Shown here: piece after piece, positions 16,307 to 24,530 of the stretch
Position numbering within the stretch: position 1 is the first letter of the stretch
Layout: each line of letters opens with the position of its first letter
NCBI RefSeq assembly: GCF_025685395.1
Contig: NZ_JAGSYA010000003.1
Location: forward strand, 62,001 to 126,000
Direction: 5' to 3'
Origin: Terriglobus tenax
GTDB lineage: Bacteria > Acidobacteriota > Terriglobia > Terriglobales > Acidobacteriaceae
Length of the DNA stretch: 64,000 nt
The notes under the pieces: generated by a model
Told to the model about the DNA's origin: nothing
What the model saw: only the letters and a program-made list of their open reading frames with translations
Database searches by the model: none
Translations under genes and position numbers: made by a program

Positions 16307-17887
16307 GTGCTTCTTCAGCCAAAGCTAAACGTCAAGATCTCGCAGCGCCAGGTGCTGACGCCCGGTCTTATGCAGATGGTCAGCGTGCTTGCGCTGAACA
16401 AACTTGAGCTGAAGGAGATGATCAATACCGAGATCATCGAGAACCCGGTGTTGGAAGAGATCGAGATCAGCGATCCCACCTTTGAAGAGCTGGCCGGTCG
16501 CGAAGGCGACCGCGAGCTCAGCGCCGAGGAGGCCACGCACAAGGACGAAAAAGACCCCTTCGAAGAGATCGACTTCGGCAGCTACTTCCAGGAGTACCTG
16601 GACCCCGGCTTCCGTACCGGCTCCTCCAGCGAGGAGCTGGATAAGCCCTCCTTTGAAAACTTTCTTTCGCAGCCCAGCACGCTGACTGACCATCTGCACT
16701 GGCAGCTTGGAGCCATGACGCTGCCCGAGGATGTGCGCGCGGCCACGGAGCTGATTGTCGGGAACCTGGACGAAAACGGCTACCTCTCCGCTACCGACGA
16801 AGAGCTTCTTGCCGCTCTGCGGCAGGACGGCCATGATCAGCCCGAAACCCTACTTGCGGCCGCCCGCAAGGTCATCGGCCAGCTTGATCCGGCCGGAGTC
16901 GGTTCGCGCGATCTGAAGGAATGCCTGCGCGTGCAGCTCTGCGCCCGCCAGCGTGAGGCCGAAGTGGCCACCGAACGCCGCACCGCCTACCTGGCGCAGA
17001 AGAAGCGCCACTATGACGAAGCGGCGGTCGACGCAGCCATAGCCGCCGAAGAAGCAGAAGCTCAGGAAGCGCAGCACCGCGCGCAGGTCATGCAGACCGC
17101 CGACCTCATCGTCGACAAGCACCTCGCCCTTCTGCAGAAAAAGGACATGCGCGAGCTGGTGAAGGAGTGCGCGCAGCCGCAGGAGATTGTGCAGGAGGCA
17201 GTGGACCTGATCCGCACCCTGGACCCACGTCCCGGCCAGCGCTACAACCAGGCAGAGACGCGGCTGATTGAGCCCGACGTTGCCTTTGTGAAGCGCGGCG
17301 ATGAATATGTGGTCGCGATGAACGAGGAGGACATGCCTTCTCTGCGGCTGAACGCCGGCTACCGCCGCATGATGCACCAGAAGGACGCCGACCGCGACCT
17401 GAAGGAGTACGTCAAGGAGCGCTACCGCTCCGCCATTCAGTTGCTCCGCAATATTGAGCAGCGCAAGAACACCATCGTACGCACCTGCGAGGCTATCGTG
17501 CGCCGCCAGCAGGAGTTCCTCGAAAAGGGGCTGGAAGGCCTGCGGCCCATGATGATCAAGGAGGTTGCCGAGGAGATCGGCGTCCATCCCTCCACCGTCA
17601 GCCGCGCGGTGTCGAATAAGTATGTCCACACGCCGCAGGGCGTCTATGAACTGCGCTTTTTCTTCTCAGAAGGCGTGAACGGCCCCGAGGGCGGAGACCT
17701 TCCGCTGGTCCTGCTCAAGCGCAAGGTGAAGAAGCTGATTGACGACGAAGACCCGCGTCAGCCGTACACCGACGATTATCTTGCCGCGGAATTGCAGCGC
17801 CAGGGCATCCAGATTACACGCCGCACCGTCGCAAAGTACCGGGAGGAAATGCAGATTCCCAGCACGCACAAACGCAGAGTACGATAG
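16307..17887 (+). CDS. rpoN: RNA polymerase sigma-54 factor
   Basis: 526 residues. Region I starts at LLQPKLNVKISQRQVLTPGLMQ (its first part) with the Gln/Leu-rich activator-response sequence. An acidic region II follows, then the core-binding domain (DHLHWQLGAMTLPEDV) and the -12/-24 recognition part, ending in the RpoN box TRRTVAKYREEM. The frame is open to 16229, but the family N-terminus matches the GTG at 16307, which has GGAAG 6 bases upstream. A charged, Ala/Glu-rich helical insertion sits at about residues 222-280 (RTAYLAQKKRHYDEAAVDAA). Sigma-54 needs AAA+ activators, none of which is in this window. Downstream are hpf and rapZ, as in many Proteobacteria. Confidence 0.95.
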   Translation: MLLQPKLNVKISQRQVLTPGLMQMVSVLALNKLELKEMINTEIIENPVLEEIEISDPTFEELAGREGDRELSAEEATHKDEKDPFEEIDFGSYFQEYLDPGFRTGSSSEELDKPSFENFLSQPSTLTDHLHWQLGAMTLPEDVRAATELIVGNLDENGYLSATDEELLAALRQDGHDQPETLLAAARKVIGQLDPAGVGSRDLKECLRVQLCARQREAEVATERRTAYLAQKKRHYDEAAVDAAIAAEEAEAQEAQHRAQVMQTADLIVDKHLALLQKKDMRELVKECAQPQEIVQEAVDLIRTLDPRPGQRYNQAETRLIEPDVAFVKRGDEYVVAMNEEDMPSLRLNAGYRRMMHQKDADRDLKEYVKERYRSAIQLLRNIEQRKNTIVRTCEAIVRRQQEFLEKGLEGLRPMMIKEVAEEIGVHPSTVSRAVSNKYVHTPQGVYELRFFFSEGVNGPEGGDLPLVLLKRKVKKLIDDEDPRQPYTDDYLAAELQRQGIQITRRTVAKYREEMQIPSTHKRRVR

Positions 17888-17923
17888 CCGCGTCTAACAA
17901 CACCTGAGAAAGAGGTGCTAAAC

Positions 17924-18577
17924 ATGCAAGTGGAATACACCGCACGAAAGATCGTCGTCACCAAGAAACTCAAGGCCCAGGCAGAAGAGGGGCTGAAGCG
18001 TATTGAGAAACTGGTCGATGGCTCGGCTAAGATCCACATCTTTTTCAACTGCGAGAAATACCGCTGCAGCGTGGAAATCTCCCTGAAAACCAAGCTGAAG
18101 GATATTGCAGCGCAGTGTGTTTCTCCTGAGGCGGAAACAGCTCTGCACGATGCGCTCGACAAGATCGAGAAGCAGGTGCTCAAGCTGAAGAAGACCATCG
18201 TCACTAAAAAGCGCCATCCCAAGGGGGAGAAGGCGACCGCCGGCACCATCCGCCTGAGCGGAGACGAGGCCCGCGCCGCGACCGACAATGTAAAGGCCGC
18301 GCCGGGGCCGAAGAAGTCCAAAGCCAACGGCAGCGCCAACGGAAAGCTGTCTGTCGTGACCCATAGCTTTCCGCAGACCGGCGCCAGCCTGCCGGAACCC
18401 CACGTCATCCGTTCCCTGGATTCCATGGCCATGCGTCCCATGACGCTGGAAGAGGCGCTGAAAGAAGCCGCCTACCGCGATAAGGATGTCTTTGTCTTCC
18501 GCAACCGCGGCGGACAGTTGCTCGTCCTGCACCGCATGCGCGACGGCAAGATGGAGCTGATCGAGACTCCGGCGTAG
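17924..18577 (+). CDS. hpf: Ribosome hibernation-promoting factor, long form
   Basis: 217 residues. The N-terminal ribosome-binding domain (about 1-100; MQVEYTARKIVVTKKLK) occupies the mRNA/tRNA channel of the 30S subunit, and the C-terminal dimerisation domain (about 165-215; MTLEEALKEAAYRDKDVFVF) pairs two ribosomes into 100S particles. A Lys/Ala linker connects them. The ATG at 17924 has GAAAGAGG 9 bases upstream; an in-frame GTG at 17915 is too close to that site. The gene follows rpoN by about 36 bases and precedes rapZ by 12, so it is probably part of the same operon. Confidence 0.93.
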   Translation: MQVEYTARKIVVTKKLKAQAEEGLKRIEKLVDGSAKIHIFFNCEKYRCSVEISLKTKLKDIAAQCVSPEAETALHDALDKIEKQVLKLKKTIVTKKRHPKGEKATAGTIRLSGDEARAATDNVKAAPGPKKSKANGSANGKLSVVTHSFPQTGASLPEPHVIRSLDSMAMRPMTLEEALKEAAYRDKDVFVFRNRGGQLLVLHRMRDGKMELIETPA

Positions 18578-18589
18578 TAGCATCTCTCC

Positions 18590-19492
18590 ATGCCGAAGAA
18601 GGCTGCTCGCGTTTCCTCGAAGAAGAAAAAGCCGGACACAAAGGACGAGCTCGTCATCCTGACGGGCTTGTCCGGTTCCGGCAAGCTCAGCGCACTCAAG
18701 ACCTTTGAAGACCTTGGCTTCTACTCCGTAGACAACCTCCCCCTGGAGCTGGTGCCGCGATTTGCCGATCTTGTCCGGCAGTCGCATGAGATCACCCGCG
18801 CCGCTCTGGTCGTGGACGTGCGCGAGGGCATGAAGCTCGAGGCCTTTCCCGCCATCCTGAAAGACGTCCGCAAAGTGCTGGAGACGAAGGTCGTCTTCCT
18901 GGAAGCCACCGACGAGGTGCTTCTGCGCCGCTTCAGCGAGACCCGCCGTCCGCATCCTCTGGGCCGCAACGATACCGTGCTGCAGTCCATCCAGCGCGAG
19001 CGTCAGCGGCTGGATCCTGTGCGTAACGTCGCCGACATCATCCTGGACACCAGCAAGTTCAATGTCCATGAGCTGCGCGCACATATCAACCAGCAGTTTG
19101 ACCGCGACGCCCACGGGCAGAGCCTGCTGATCAGCTCCATCAGCTTCGGCTTCAAGAACGGCGTCCCGCCGGAGGCCGACCTGGTCTTCGACGTCCGCTT
19201 CCTGCCCAATCCGCACTTCATCCCGGAGTTCCGCAAGGAGACGGGCCTCAACCCCAAGGTCGCCCGCTACGTAAAGCGCTTCCCCCAGACGAAAGAGTTC
19301 CTGGACAAGACCTCGGACCTGCTGAAGTTTCTTCTGCCCTTCTATGTGAAGGAAGGCAAAAGCTACCTGACCATCGCCTTCGGCTGCACGGGAGGCCAGC
19401 ATCGCTCCGTTGCCATTGCCGAAGAGATGAAGAAGCGCCTGGAATCCGAAGGCTACCGCGTCAAAAGCGGCCACCGCGACATGCCCCGCTAG
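18590..19492 (+). CDS. rapZ: RNase adapter protein / nucleotide-binding protein RapZ
   Basis: 300 residues. In E. coli RapZ delivers the small RNA GlmZ to RNase E and so controls glucosamine-6-phosphate synthase. The C-terminal signature FGCTGGQHRSVAIAEEM and the final HRDM are well conserved, as is the N-terminal ALKTFEDLGFYSVDNLPLEL. The Walker A motif is altered: GLSGSGKLSA, with Leu where the family has Ser. That residue normally helps bind magnesium, so nucleotide hydrolysis may be weakened or lost. TAGCAT lies 6 bases before the ATG, inside the hpf-rapZ junction. Confidence 0.94.
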   Translation: MPKKAARVSSKKKKPDTKDELVILTGLSGSGKLSALKTFEDLGFYSVDNLPLELVPRFADLVRQSHEITRAALVVDVREGMKLEAFPAILKDVRKVLETKVVFLEATDEVLLRRFSETRRPHPLGRNDTVLQSIQRERQRLDPVRNVADIILDTSKFNVHELRAHINQQFDRDAHGQSLLISSISFGFKNGVPPEADLVFDVRFLPNPHFIPEFRKETGLNPKVARYVKRFPQTKEFLDKTSDLLKFLLPFYVKEGKSYLTIAFGCTGGQHRSVAIAEEMKKRLESEGYRVKSGHRDMPR

Positions 19493-19494
19493 TT

Positions 19495-19625
19495 GCTGGT
19501 GGTTGGATAGTCGGATGGTGGGCCTCGCGCAGAGCGCGACCCGGAGGGAGTAGGGGCGGCCTTCAGGCCTCTGAAAATGTTTAAGCAAAGAAGAACGCCG
19601 GCCTCGATGGCCGGCGTCCCTGCTT
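19495..19625. repeat. Composite intergenic repeat block
   Basis: After the rapZ stop come a GGTGGTTGGATAGTCGGATGG micro-repeat (reverse of the CCAACCA type), a GCGCGACCCGGAGGGAG unit, a GGCCTTCAGGCC stem (19558-19569) followed by TCTGAAAA, and the palindrome ACGCCGGCC-TCGAT-GGCCGGCGT (19595-19617). The order matches the blocks at 12300-12420 and 44905-45015. Confidence 0.75.
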
Positions 19626-19653
19626 TCTCAAATCCAACCGTTCCACCCCTCGT

Positions 19654-19659
19654 TAGAAT
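19654..19659 (+). promoter_or_regulatory. Candidate -10 element (TAGAAT) upstream of the MsbA-type exporter
   Basis: TAGAAT ends 8 bases before the ATG of the 13-codon ORF at 19668. The run TAGAATAGAAAACA closely resembles the one at 55952 before the rplM leader. Confidence 0.5.
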
Positions 19660-19667
19660 AGAAAACA

Positions 19668-19709
19668 ATGTTTCTCAAGCTGATCTCCGGTAGGGCGGTG
19701 CGCGTTTGA
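19668..19709 (+). CDS. Possible 13-residue leader peptide
   Basis: ATG at 19668 opens a frame encoding MFLKLISGRAVRV. Its TGA (19707-19709) overlaps the TTG start of the exporter gene (TTGA). With TAGAAT 8 bases before it, this ATG could be the first codon of a leaderless transcript, and the exporter would then be translated by re-initiation. It is too short to support from codon usage, and chance cannot be excluded. Confidence 0.3.
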   Translation: MFLKLISGRAVRV

Positions 19710-21553
19710 AGCGTATCTGGCGGCTGATGCTCTATGCGCGGCCTTATCTGCTGTACTCGCTCGCTTCGGTCGTGCTCATGGCGGTCGTCGGAGCCATGGC
19801 GGCCTTCCGCATCCTTCTGGTCAAGCCCATCTTTGACAGCGTGCTGACGCCCGATGCTCCTCCGGGCAACGTCCTGCTCTTTCATATTCCGTACTGGAAC
19901 CTGACTCTCAACCTCCAATGGCTTGTTCCCAGCCACTTCCATAACGCATGGACGGTCGTCGCTTACGCGCTGGTCTGCTCGGCGGTGCTCAAAAGCGTCT
20001 GCGATTACATCGGCACCTACCTGGTCAACTACGCCGGCTTCGGCATGATCACGGATCTGCGCAACGACCTCTACAACGCCGTCCTGCGCCGCAGCGTCGC
20101 CTTCTTCCAGAAGCACACCACCGGCACCCTGCTCTCCACGCTCATCAATGACATCGAGCGCGTGCAGATGGCCATGTCCACCGTCCTCAGCGAAATGCTG
20201 CAGCAGTTCTTTACTCTGGTTTGGACCATCGTCGTTGTCATCCTGATGGGCGGCAAGCTCAGCTGGATCCTGTTGATCTTCGTCCCGGTTGTCATCAGCT
20301 CCGCGCGCCGTATCGGACGCAGCGTACGCACCACCACCCGCAAAGGCCAGGACAAGCTGGCCGAAATCCAGAACATCCTGCACGAGACCATCACAGGCAA
20401 CCGCATCGTCAAGGCCTTCGGCATGGAACTGTGGGAGATGAACCGCTTCCGCCGCGCCGCGCGCCGTCTCTTCCGCGCCAACCTCAAGAGCGTCAGCGTG
20501 CAGGCCATCAGCTCGCCGTTGATGGACGCCATCGGCTCGGTCGCCATCGCTTCGCTTCTGCTGCTTGGCCGCGGCCGCATCCTGCACCATGAGATGACCG
20601 CCGGCTCATTCATCTCGTTCCTTGTCGCTACCTTCACCCTGTATGATCCGGTGCGCAAGTTCGCCATGTTCTACAACAGCTTTCAACAGGCGCTCGGAGC
20701 CAGCGAAGAGATCTTCCGCTTCATGGACGCGCAGGACGATGTGCGCGAGAAGAAGAAAGCGCTTCCGCTGCCGGGCTTTGAGAACGAGATCCGCTTCGAC
20801 AACGTGGGCTTTGCCTACGACGCGGATGAGGGCAAGAAGCAGGTGCTTGGCGGCATTCAGCTTGAGGTAAGACGCGGCGAGGTCATTGCTTTTGTCGGTC
20901 CCAGCGGAGCCGGCAAGTCCACGCTGGTGAACCTGATTCCGCGCTTCTTCGACGTGACCGAGGGCGCCATCACGGTCGACGGCCACGACCTGCGCGACGT
21001 CACCATCGCCTCTCTGCGTACGCTGATCGGCAAGGTGACGCAGGAGACCGTTCTGTTCAACGACACGGTTCGCAACAACATTGCCTACGGCCAGCCGGAC
21101 GTCCCTCTGGAGCGCGTGCAGCAGGCGGCAAAGGCCGCCCTGGCGCATGACTTTATTGAGCGCATGCCCCACGGTTACGACACGATGATCGGTGAAAAAG
21201 GAACGCGCCTCTCCGGCGGAGAGCGTCAGCGCCTTGCCATTGCGCGCGCCATCCTGAAGGACGCTCCCATCCTCATCCTCGACGAGGCGACCTCCGCTCT
21301 GGACACCGAGAGCGAGTCGCTGGTGCAGGCCGCGCTGGCCAACCTGATGCAGGGCCGTACTGTCTTCGTCATCGCCCACCGGCTCAGCACCGTGCGCCGC
21401 GCTGACCGCATTGCTGTCATCGATCGCGGACAGATTACCGAGATCGGCTCGCATGATCAGTTGCTGCGCAGCAACGGCACCTACAAACGGCTCTACGACC
21501 TGCAATTTGCCAACGACCCGGCTCCGGAGACCGGAACGGAAGGAATCGCATGA
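19706..21553 (+). CDS. msbA: ABC transporter, transmembrane plus ATPase (MsbA-like lipid A flippase)
   Basis: 615 residues fusing six membrane helices (about 1-320) to an ATPase domain. Walker A is GPSGAGKSTLVNL (about 400), the signature LSGGERQRLAIARAI (about 505) and Walker B ILILDEATSALD, with the switch His in FVIAHRLSTVRRAD. The architecture is that of MsbA, which flips lipid A-core, and the location next to lptC/A-lptB favours this; a peptide or drug exporter of the same family is possible. The start is TTG 19706, weakly supported and perhaps coupled to a short upstream ORF. The stop overlaps yicC by 4 bases. Confidence 0.85.
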   Translation: MKRIWRLMLYARPYLLYSLASVVLMAVVGAMAAFRILLVKPIFDSVLTPDAPPGNVLLFHIPYWNLTLNLQWLVPSHFHNAWTVVAYALVCSAVLKSVCDYIGTYLVNYAGFGMITDLRNDLYNAVLRRSVAFFQKHTTGTLLSTLINDIERVQMAMSTVLSEMLQQFFTLVWTIVVVILMGGKLSWILLIFVPVVISSARRIGRSVRTTTRKGQDKLAEIQNILHETITGNRIVKAFGMELWEMNRFRRAARRLFRANLKSVSVQAISSPLMDAIGSVAIASLLLLGRGRILHHEMTAGSFISFLVATFTLYDPVRKFAMFYNSFQQALGASEEIFRFMDAQDDVREKKKALPLPGFENEIRFDNVGFAYDADEGKKQVLGGIQLEVRRGEVIAFVGPSGAGKSTLVNLIPRFFDVTEGAITVDGHDLRDVTIASLRTLIGKVTQETVLFNDTVRNNIAYGQPDVPLERVQQAAKAALAHDFIERMPHGYDTMIGEKGTRLSGGERQRLAIARAILKDAPILILDEATSALDTESESLVQAALANLMQGRTVFVIAHRLSTVRRADRIAVIDRGQITEIGSHDQLLRSNGTYKRLYDLQFANDPAPETGTEGIA

Positions 21554-22455
21554 GCACCGCTTATTCCATGACCGGCTTTGCCCGCATTCAGGGCAGCATT
21601 CAGGAGGGCATCGGCTTCACGCTCTCCCTCAAAAGCGTCAACCACCGCTTCCTTGACCTGCACATGCGCCTTCCCAACGGCTGCGACGCTTTGGAGATGC
21701 AGCTCCGCAGGCTGCTGAAGGAGCAGCTTCGCCGCGGCCACGTGGAGATCACCCTGCAGATCGACCGGCAGCGCCAGCGCACGCTGCAGTATGACCGCGC
21801 CGTGGTCGCCGCCTATGTTGAGACGTATCGTCGCGCCGCGGAAGAGAACAACCTCCCCGGCGATCCCGATCTTGCCAGCATCCTGCGCATGCCCGGCGTC
21901 TTTTCGGCTGAAGCGGAAGATAATGAGCTGAAGCCCGAACAGATTGAAGCCGCGGTGGTAGCCGAGGTCGCTCCCCTGATCGCCTCGCTCAAAGACATGC
22001 GGGCCCTGGAAGGCGCTGCCCTGGTTGCCGATCTGGACGCCTGCATGGTGCGCATTGCCGCCGTGGCCGATGAGGTGAACACGCTGCGCACCGATGTCCG
22101 CGCCAGCTACTACGAGCGCATTCGCACCCGCATCGCGGAGCTGACAGAAGGCACCGGCGTCAGCGAGGAGCGCCTGCTTTCGGAAGCCGCCGTGCTGGCC
22201 GAACGCAGCGATGTGGAAGAAGAGATCGTCCGCCTGAAGACCCACGTCGACCACTTCCGCGGACTCCTGGCTGCCGGCGGCGAACTCGGCAAAAAGCTCG
22301 ACTTTCTGCTGCAGGAACTCAACCGCGAGGCCAACACCCTGCTCTCCAAGACCAGCGGAGCAAACACCGCCAATGGCCTGCGCATCACCGAACTCGGCCT
22401 GGAACTGAAGACCGTCATCGAAAAGGCAAGAGAACAGGTACAGAACCTCGAGTAG
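21550..22455 (+). CDS. yicC: YicC/YloC-family endoribonuclease
   Basis: 301 residues. The N-terminal SMTGFARIQG and KSVNHRFLDLHMRLP motifs and the C-terminal DFLLQELNREANTLLSKT segment are those of the YicC family, shown in E. coli to be an RNA endonuclease acting in small-RNA decay. It overlaps the exporter by 4 bases (ATGA) and precedes gmk, the usual neighbour of yicC in many bacteria. The middle of the protein (about 95-230) is a long helical region, as in the family. Confidence 0.93.
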   Translation: MSTAYSMTGFARIQGSIQEGIGFTLSLKSVNHRFLDLHMRLPNGCDALEMQLRRLLKEQLRRGHVEITLQIDRQRQRTLQYDRAVVAAYVETYRRAAEENNLPGDPDLASILRMPGVFSAEAEDNELKPEQIEAAVVAEVAPLIASLKDMRALEGAALVADLDACMVRIAAVADEVNTLRTDVRASYYERIRTRIAELTEGTGVSEERLLSEAAVLAERSDVEEEIVRLKTHVDHFRGLLAAGGELGKKLDFLLQELNREANTLLSKTSGANTANGLRITELGLELKTVIEKAREQVQNLE

Positions 22456-22545
22456 TTGCGTGGTGTGAGTTGTGTGCTGTGAGTGCCCTGTATCTGCGCA
22501 CAACACTCAACTCACAACTCACAACCTCAAGTAAACTTTCCCAAG
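22456..22545. repeat. Inverted GTTGTGAGTTG micro-repeat between yicC and gmk
   Basis: The left arm (22460-22483) is G/T-rich, with TGTGAGTTGTGTGCTGTGAG. The right arm (22499-22526) is its approximate reverse complement, with CAACACTCAACTCACAACTC. The same units flank the terminator at 40927. The gap also holds two candidate -10 hexamers, TAAACT (22532) and TACCCT (22550). Confidence 0.6.
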
Positions 22546-22549
22546 GCAC

Positions 22550-22555
22550 TACCCT
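22550..22555 (+). promoter_or_regulatory. Candidate leaderless promoter (-10 TACCCT) for gmk
   Basis: TACCCT ends 7 bases before the ATG at 22563; no Shine-Dalgarno is present. Confidence 0.35.
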
Positions 22556-22562
22556 CACCATC

Positions 22563-23225
22563 ATGGCTGGCATTCTTTTCATCATCTCTGCGCCTTCGGG
22601 CTCTGGTAAGTCCACGCTGGTTTCCGGTGTGCGTTCCATCGTCGCCGGACTCGAGTTCTCCGTCTCCTACACCACGCGCTCCCCGCGCGGGTCCGAGGTC
22701 GACGGGGAGGCCTACCACTTCACCACGCGCGAAAACTTTGAAGCCATGATCGCCCGCGGCGAGTTTCTGGAATACGCCGAGGTCTTCGGCAATTACTACG
22801 GCACCGCCCGCTCCGCCCTGGACCAGGCCCGCAAAAACGATCACGACCTCCTGCTCGACATCGACGTGCAGGGCGCCATGCAGGTGATGGAGAAGATGCC
22901 TGAAGCCGTCTCCATCTTCATCCTTCCGCCCAGCCCGCAGGTGCTGGAGATGCGCCTGCGCAATCGTTCCGCCGCAGAGAACATGCGCGACGAGTCCGTC
23001 ATCCAGCGCCGCCTGACCGAGGCCCGCAACGAACTGCAGTACCTCACCCGGTACAAGTACGCCGTCGTCAATGACGTGCTCGATCAGGCCATCACCGAGC
23101 TGCGCGCCATCGTCGTTACCGAGCGCGGGGAAGAAGGCCGGTTCCTCGGCGACCTATCGCAGTCCTGCCGCACCTCCATCATGTCTGACCGCCTGAAGAG
23201 CTCCCTCGTCAGCTTCACCCACTAA
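22563..23225 (+). CDS. gmk: Guanylate kinase
   Basis: 220 residues. Phosphorylates GMP to GDP with ATP. The P-loop SAPSGSGKSTL is at residues 9-18, the GMP-binding segment YTTRSPRGSEVDGEAYHF follows, and the DLLLDIDVQGAMQV and LRNRSAAENMRDESVI segments match the lid and base-binding regions. The frame is open from 22470, but the preceding 31 codons lie in a repeat, and the family N-terminus fits MAGILFIISAPSG at 22563. The order yicC-gmk-rpoZ is conserved widely. GuaB, the other GMP-pathway enzyme in this window, is unlinked. Confidence 0.95.
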   Translation: MAGILFIISAPSGSGKSTLVSGVRSIVAGLEFSVSYTTRSPRGSEVDGEAYHFTTRENFEAMIARGEFLEYAEVFGNYYGTARSALDQARKNDHDLLLDIDVQGAMQVMEKMPEAVSIFILPPSPQVLEMRLRNRSAAENMRDESVIQRRLTEARNELQYLTRYKYAVVNDVLDQAITELRAIVVTERGEEGRFLGDLSQSCRTSIMSDRLKSSLVSFTH

Positions 23226-23280
23226 TGCCGGGTTTGCTTTTCGTGTCTTTTGTCATCCTGCAGGGATCCGCTTCTTCCCA
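23226..23280. repeat. GTCATCCTGCAGGGATC repeat copy after gmk
   Basis: Reads TTTTCGTGTCTTTTGTCATC, then CTGCAGGGATCCGCTTCTTC (23238-23277). CTGCAGGGATC contains a small palindromic core. Related to 4383, 6060, 12252 and 49158. Confidence 0.6.
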
Positions 23281-23390
23281 GCGAAATTTCGCCCCCGGTT
23301 ATCCACACCCCGAGATTCCTTCCAACCTGCAAGATTCCATCTTGGCGACTTCCATGGGAGCGGGTACATTGCTTGCATACGGAGGCAGCA

Positions 23391-23594
23391 ATGGATCCTA
23401 AGCTCGTCAATAAGTACAGCCTGGTCAAGGGTGCGGCCCGTCGTGCGCGTCAACTGCAGTCCGGCGCCACGCCGCTGATCGCATCCAAGTCGATGAAGGC
23501 CTGCCGCGTCGCGCAGGATGAAATCAATGCCGGGCATGTAAAGTTCATCGTTCCCAAGACTGAGCTGAAGCCCGACATCCAATCCGTGCTTTAA
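23391..23594 (+). CDS. rpoZ: DNA-directed RNA polymerase subunit omega
   Basis: 67 residues. The start ATG 23391 has GGAGG 5 bases upstream (23381-23385). The motifs NKYSLVKGAARRARQLQSG and CRVAQDEINAGHVKF fit the omega fold, which chaperones beta-prime in the core enzyme. The position directly after gmk is the standard one. The protein is shorter and more divergent than proteobacterial omega, so the assignment rests on both motifs and location. Confidence 0.85.
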   Translation: MDPKLVNKYSLVKGAARRARQLQSGATPLIASKSMKACRVAQDEINAGHVKFIVPKTELKPDIQSVL

Positions 23595-23597
23595 GAT
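23592..23597 (+). promoter_or_regulatory. Candidate leaderless promoter (-10 TAAGAT) for the uracil-DNA glycosylase
   Basis: TAAGAT overlaps the rpoZ stop codon and ends exactly 6 bases before the ATG at 23604. Confidence 0.5.
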
Positions 23598-23603
23598 CGT
23601 TGT

Positions 23604-24512
23604 ATGAGTGTTACGCCTGAGGCAGCTGCGCGGCTGCGAGCCTATCTTGCCTACTTCCGCGACCTCGGCGTACATGAGTTCTACCGCTGGAGCGAGCCCG
23701 CCGCACAGGCGCTTGAACCTGCTGCGGCCGTTGAAGCGCCCGCGCCCTCCATCGCTGCTGCCACCGGCGTTCTCCCGCCTGCCACGCCTCCTGTTGTTGC
23801 TCCCCCGCTGGAGATCGACGACCGCGAGCTGCAACCGGCACACATGCTTCCACCGTCGCTGCGCGAGCCTCCTGCGCCTGCGCTGCGTTCTTTTGACGAT
23901 CTGGTTCCTCTGCCCGCCACAACCATTCCCGCGGCCGATCGCCCCGCTGCCCTGAAGGTTATCCAGGACGAGATTGGCGACTGCACACGCTGCCCGCTGG
24001 CCTACGGTGGACGCCGTAAGATCGTCTTCGCGGACGGCGACCCGAACACGGAGTTGATGTTTATCGGCGAAGGTCCCGGAGCGGATGAAGATGCGCAGGG
24101 CTTGCCCTTCGTCGGCAAGGCCGGTCAGTTGCTCAACAACATGATCAACGCCATGGGCCTGAAGCGCGAGCAGGTGTACATCGCGAATATCGTGAAGTGC
24201 CGTCCCCCGGCCAACCGCACTCCGGAGTACGTGGAAGCCTCCACCTGCTCCCAGTTCCTGATCAAACAAATTGACGTGGTGCAGCCAAAGGTCATCGTCG
24301 CTCTCGGCTCCACCGCCGCAACCTACCTTCTGGGACGCAAGCAGGCGCTGGCCGGGCTGCGCGGCAGCTTCCACTCCGCGCGTGGTGCTAAGGTGGCTGT
24401 GACCTATCACCCCGCTTTTCTGCTGCGCGAGCCGCGCATGAAGGGCGAGGCATGGAAAGACCTGCAGATGGTCATGCGCGAACTGGGCCTGAAGCCGCCC
24501 GTCAAACAGTAA
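23604..24512 (+). CDS. Uracil-DNA glycosylase, iron-sulphur type (family 4-like)
   Basis: 302 residues. It removes uracil from DNA to start base-excision repair. The iron-sulphur cysteines begin in DCTRCPLAYGGRRKIVF. Motif A is FIGEGPGADEDAQGLPFVG, the HPAFLLR motif near the C-terminus is the DNA-intercalating loop, and NIVKCRPPANRTP holds another cluster Cys. The catalytic region occupies only residues about 110-300. The first 100 residues are a proline/alanine-rich, probably disordered extension (PPATPPVVAPPLEIDD). It sits between rpoZ and a hydratase gene. Confidence 0.93.
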   Translation: MSVTPEAAARLRAYLAYFRDLGVHEFYRWSEPAAQALEPAAAVEAPAPSIAAATGVLPPATPPVVAPPLEIDDRELQPAHMLPPSLREPPAPALRSFDDLVPLPATTIPAADRPAALKVIQDEIGDCTRCPLAYGGRRKIVFADGDPNTELMFIGEGPGADEDAQGLPFVGKAGQLLNNMINAMGLKREQVYIANIVKCRPPANRTPEYVEASTCSQFLIKQIDVVQPKVIVALGSTAATYLLGRKQALAGLRGSFHSARGAKVAVTYHPAFLLREPRMKGEAWKDLQMVMRELGLKPPVKQ

Positions 24513-24530
24513 ATCCTGGAGAACGCCGCA

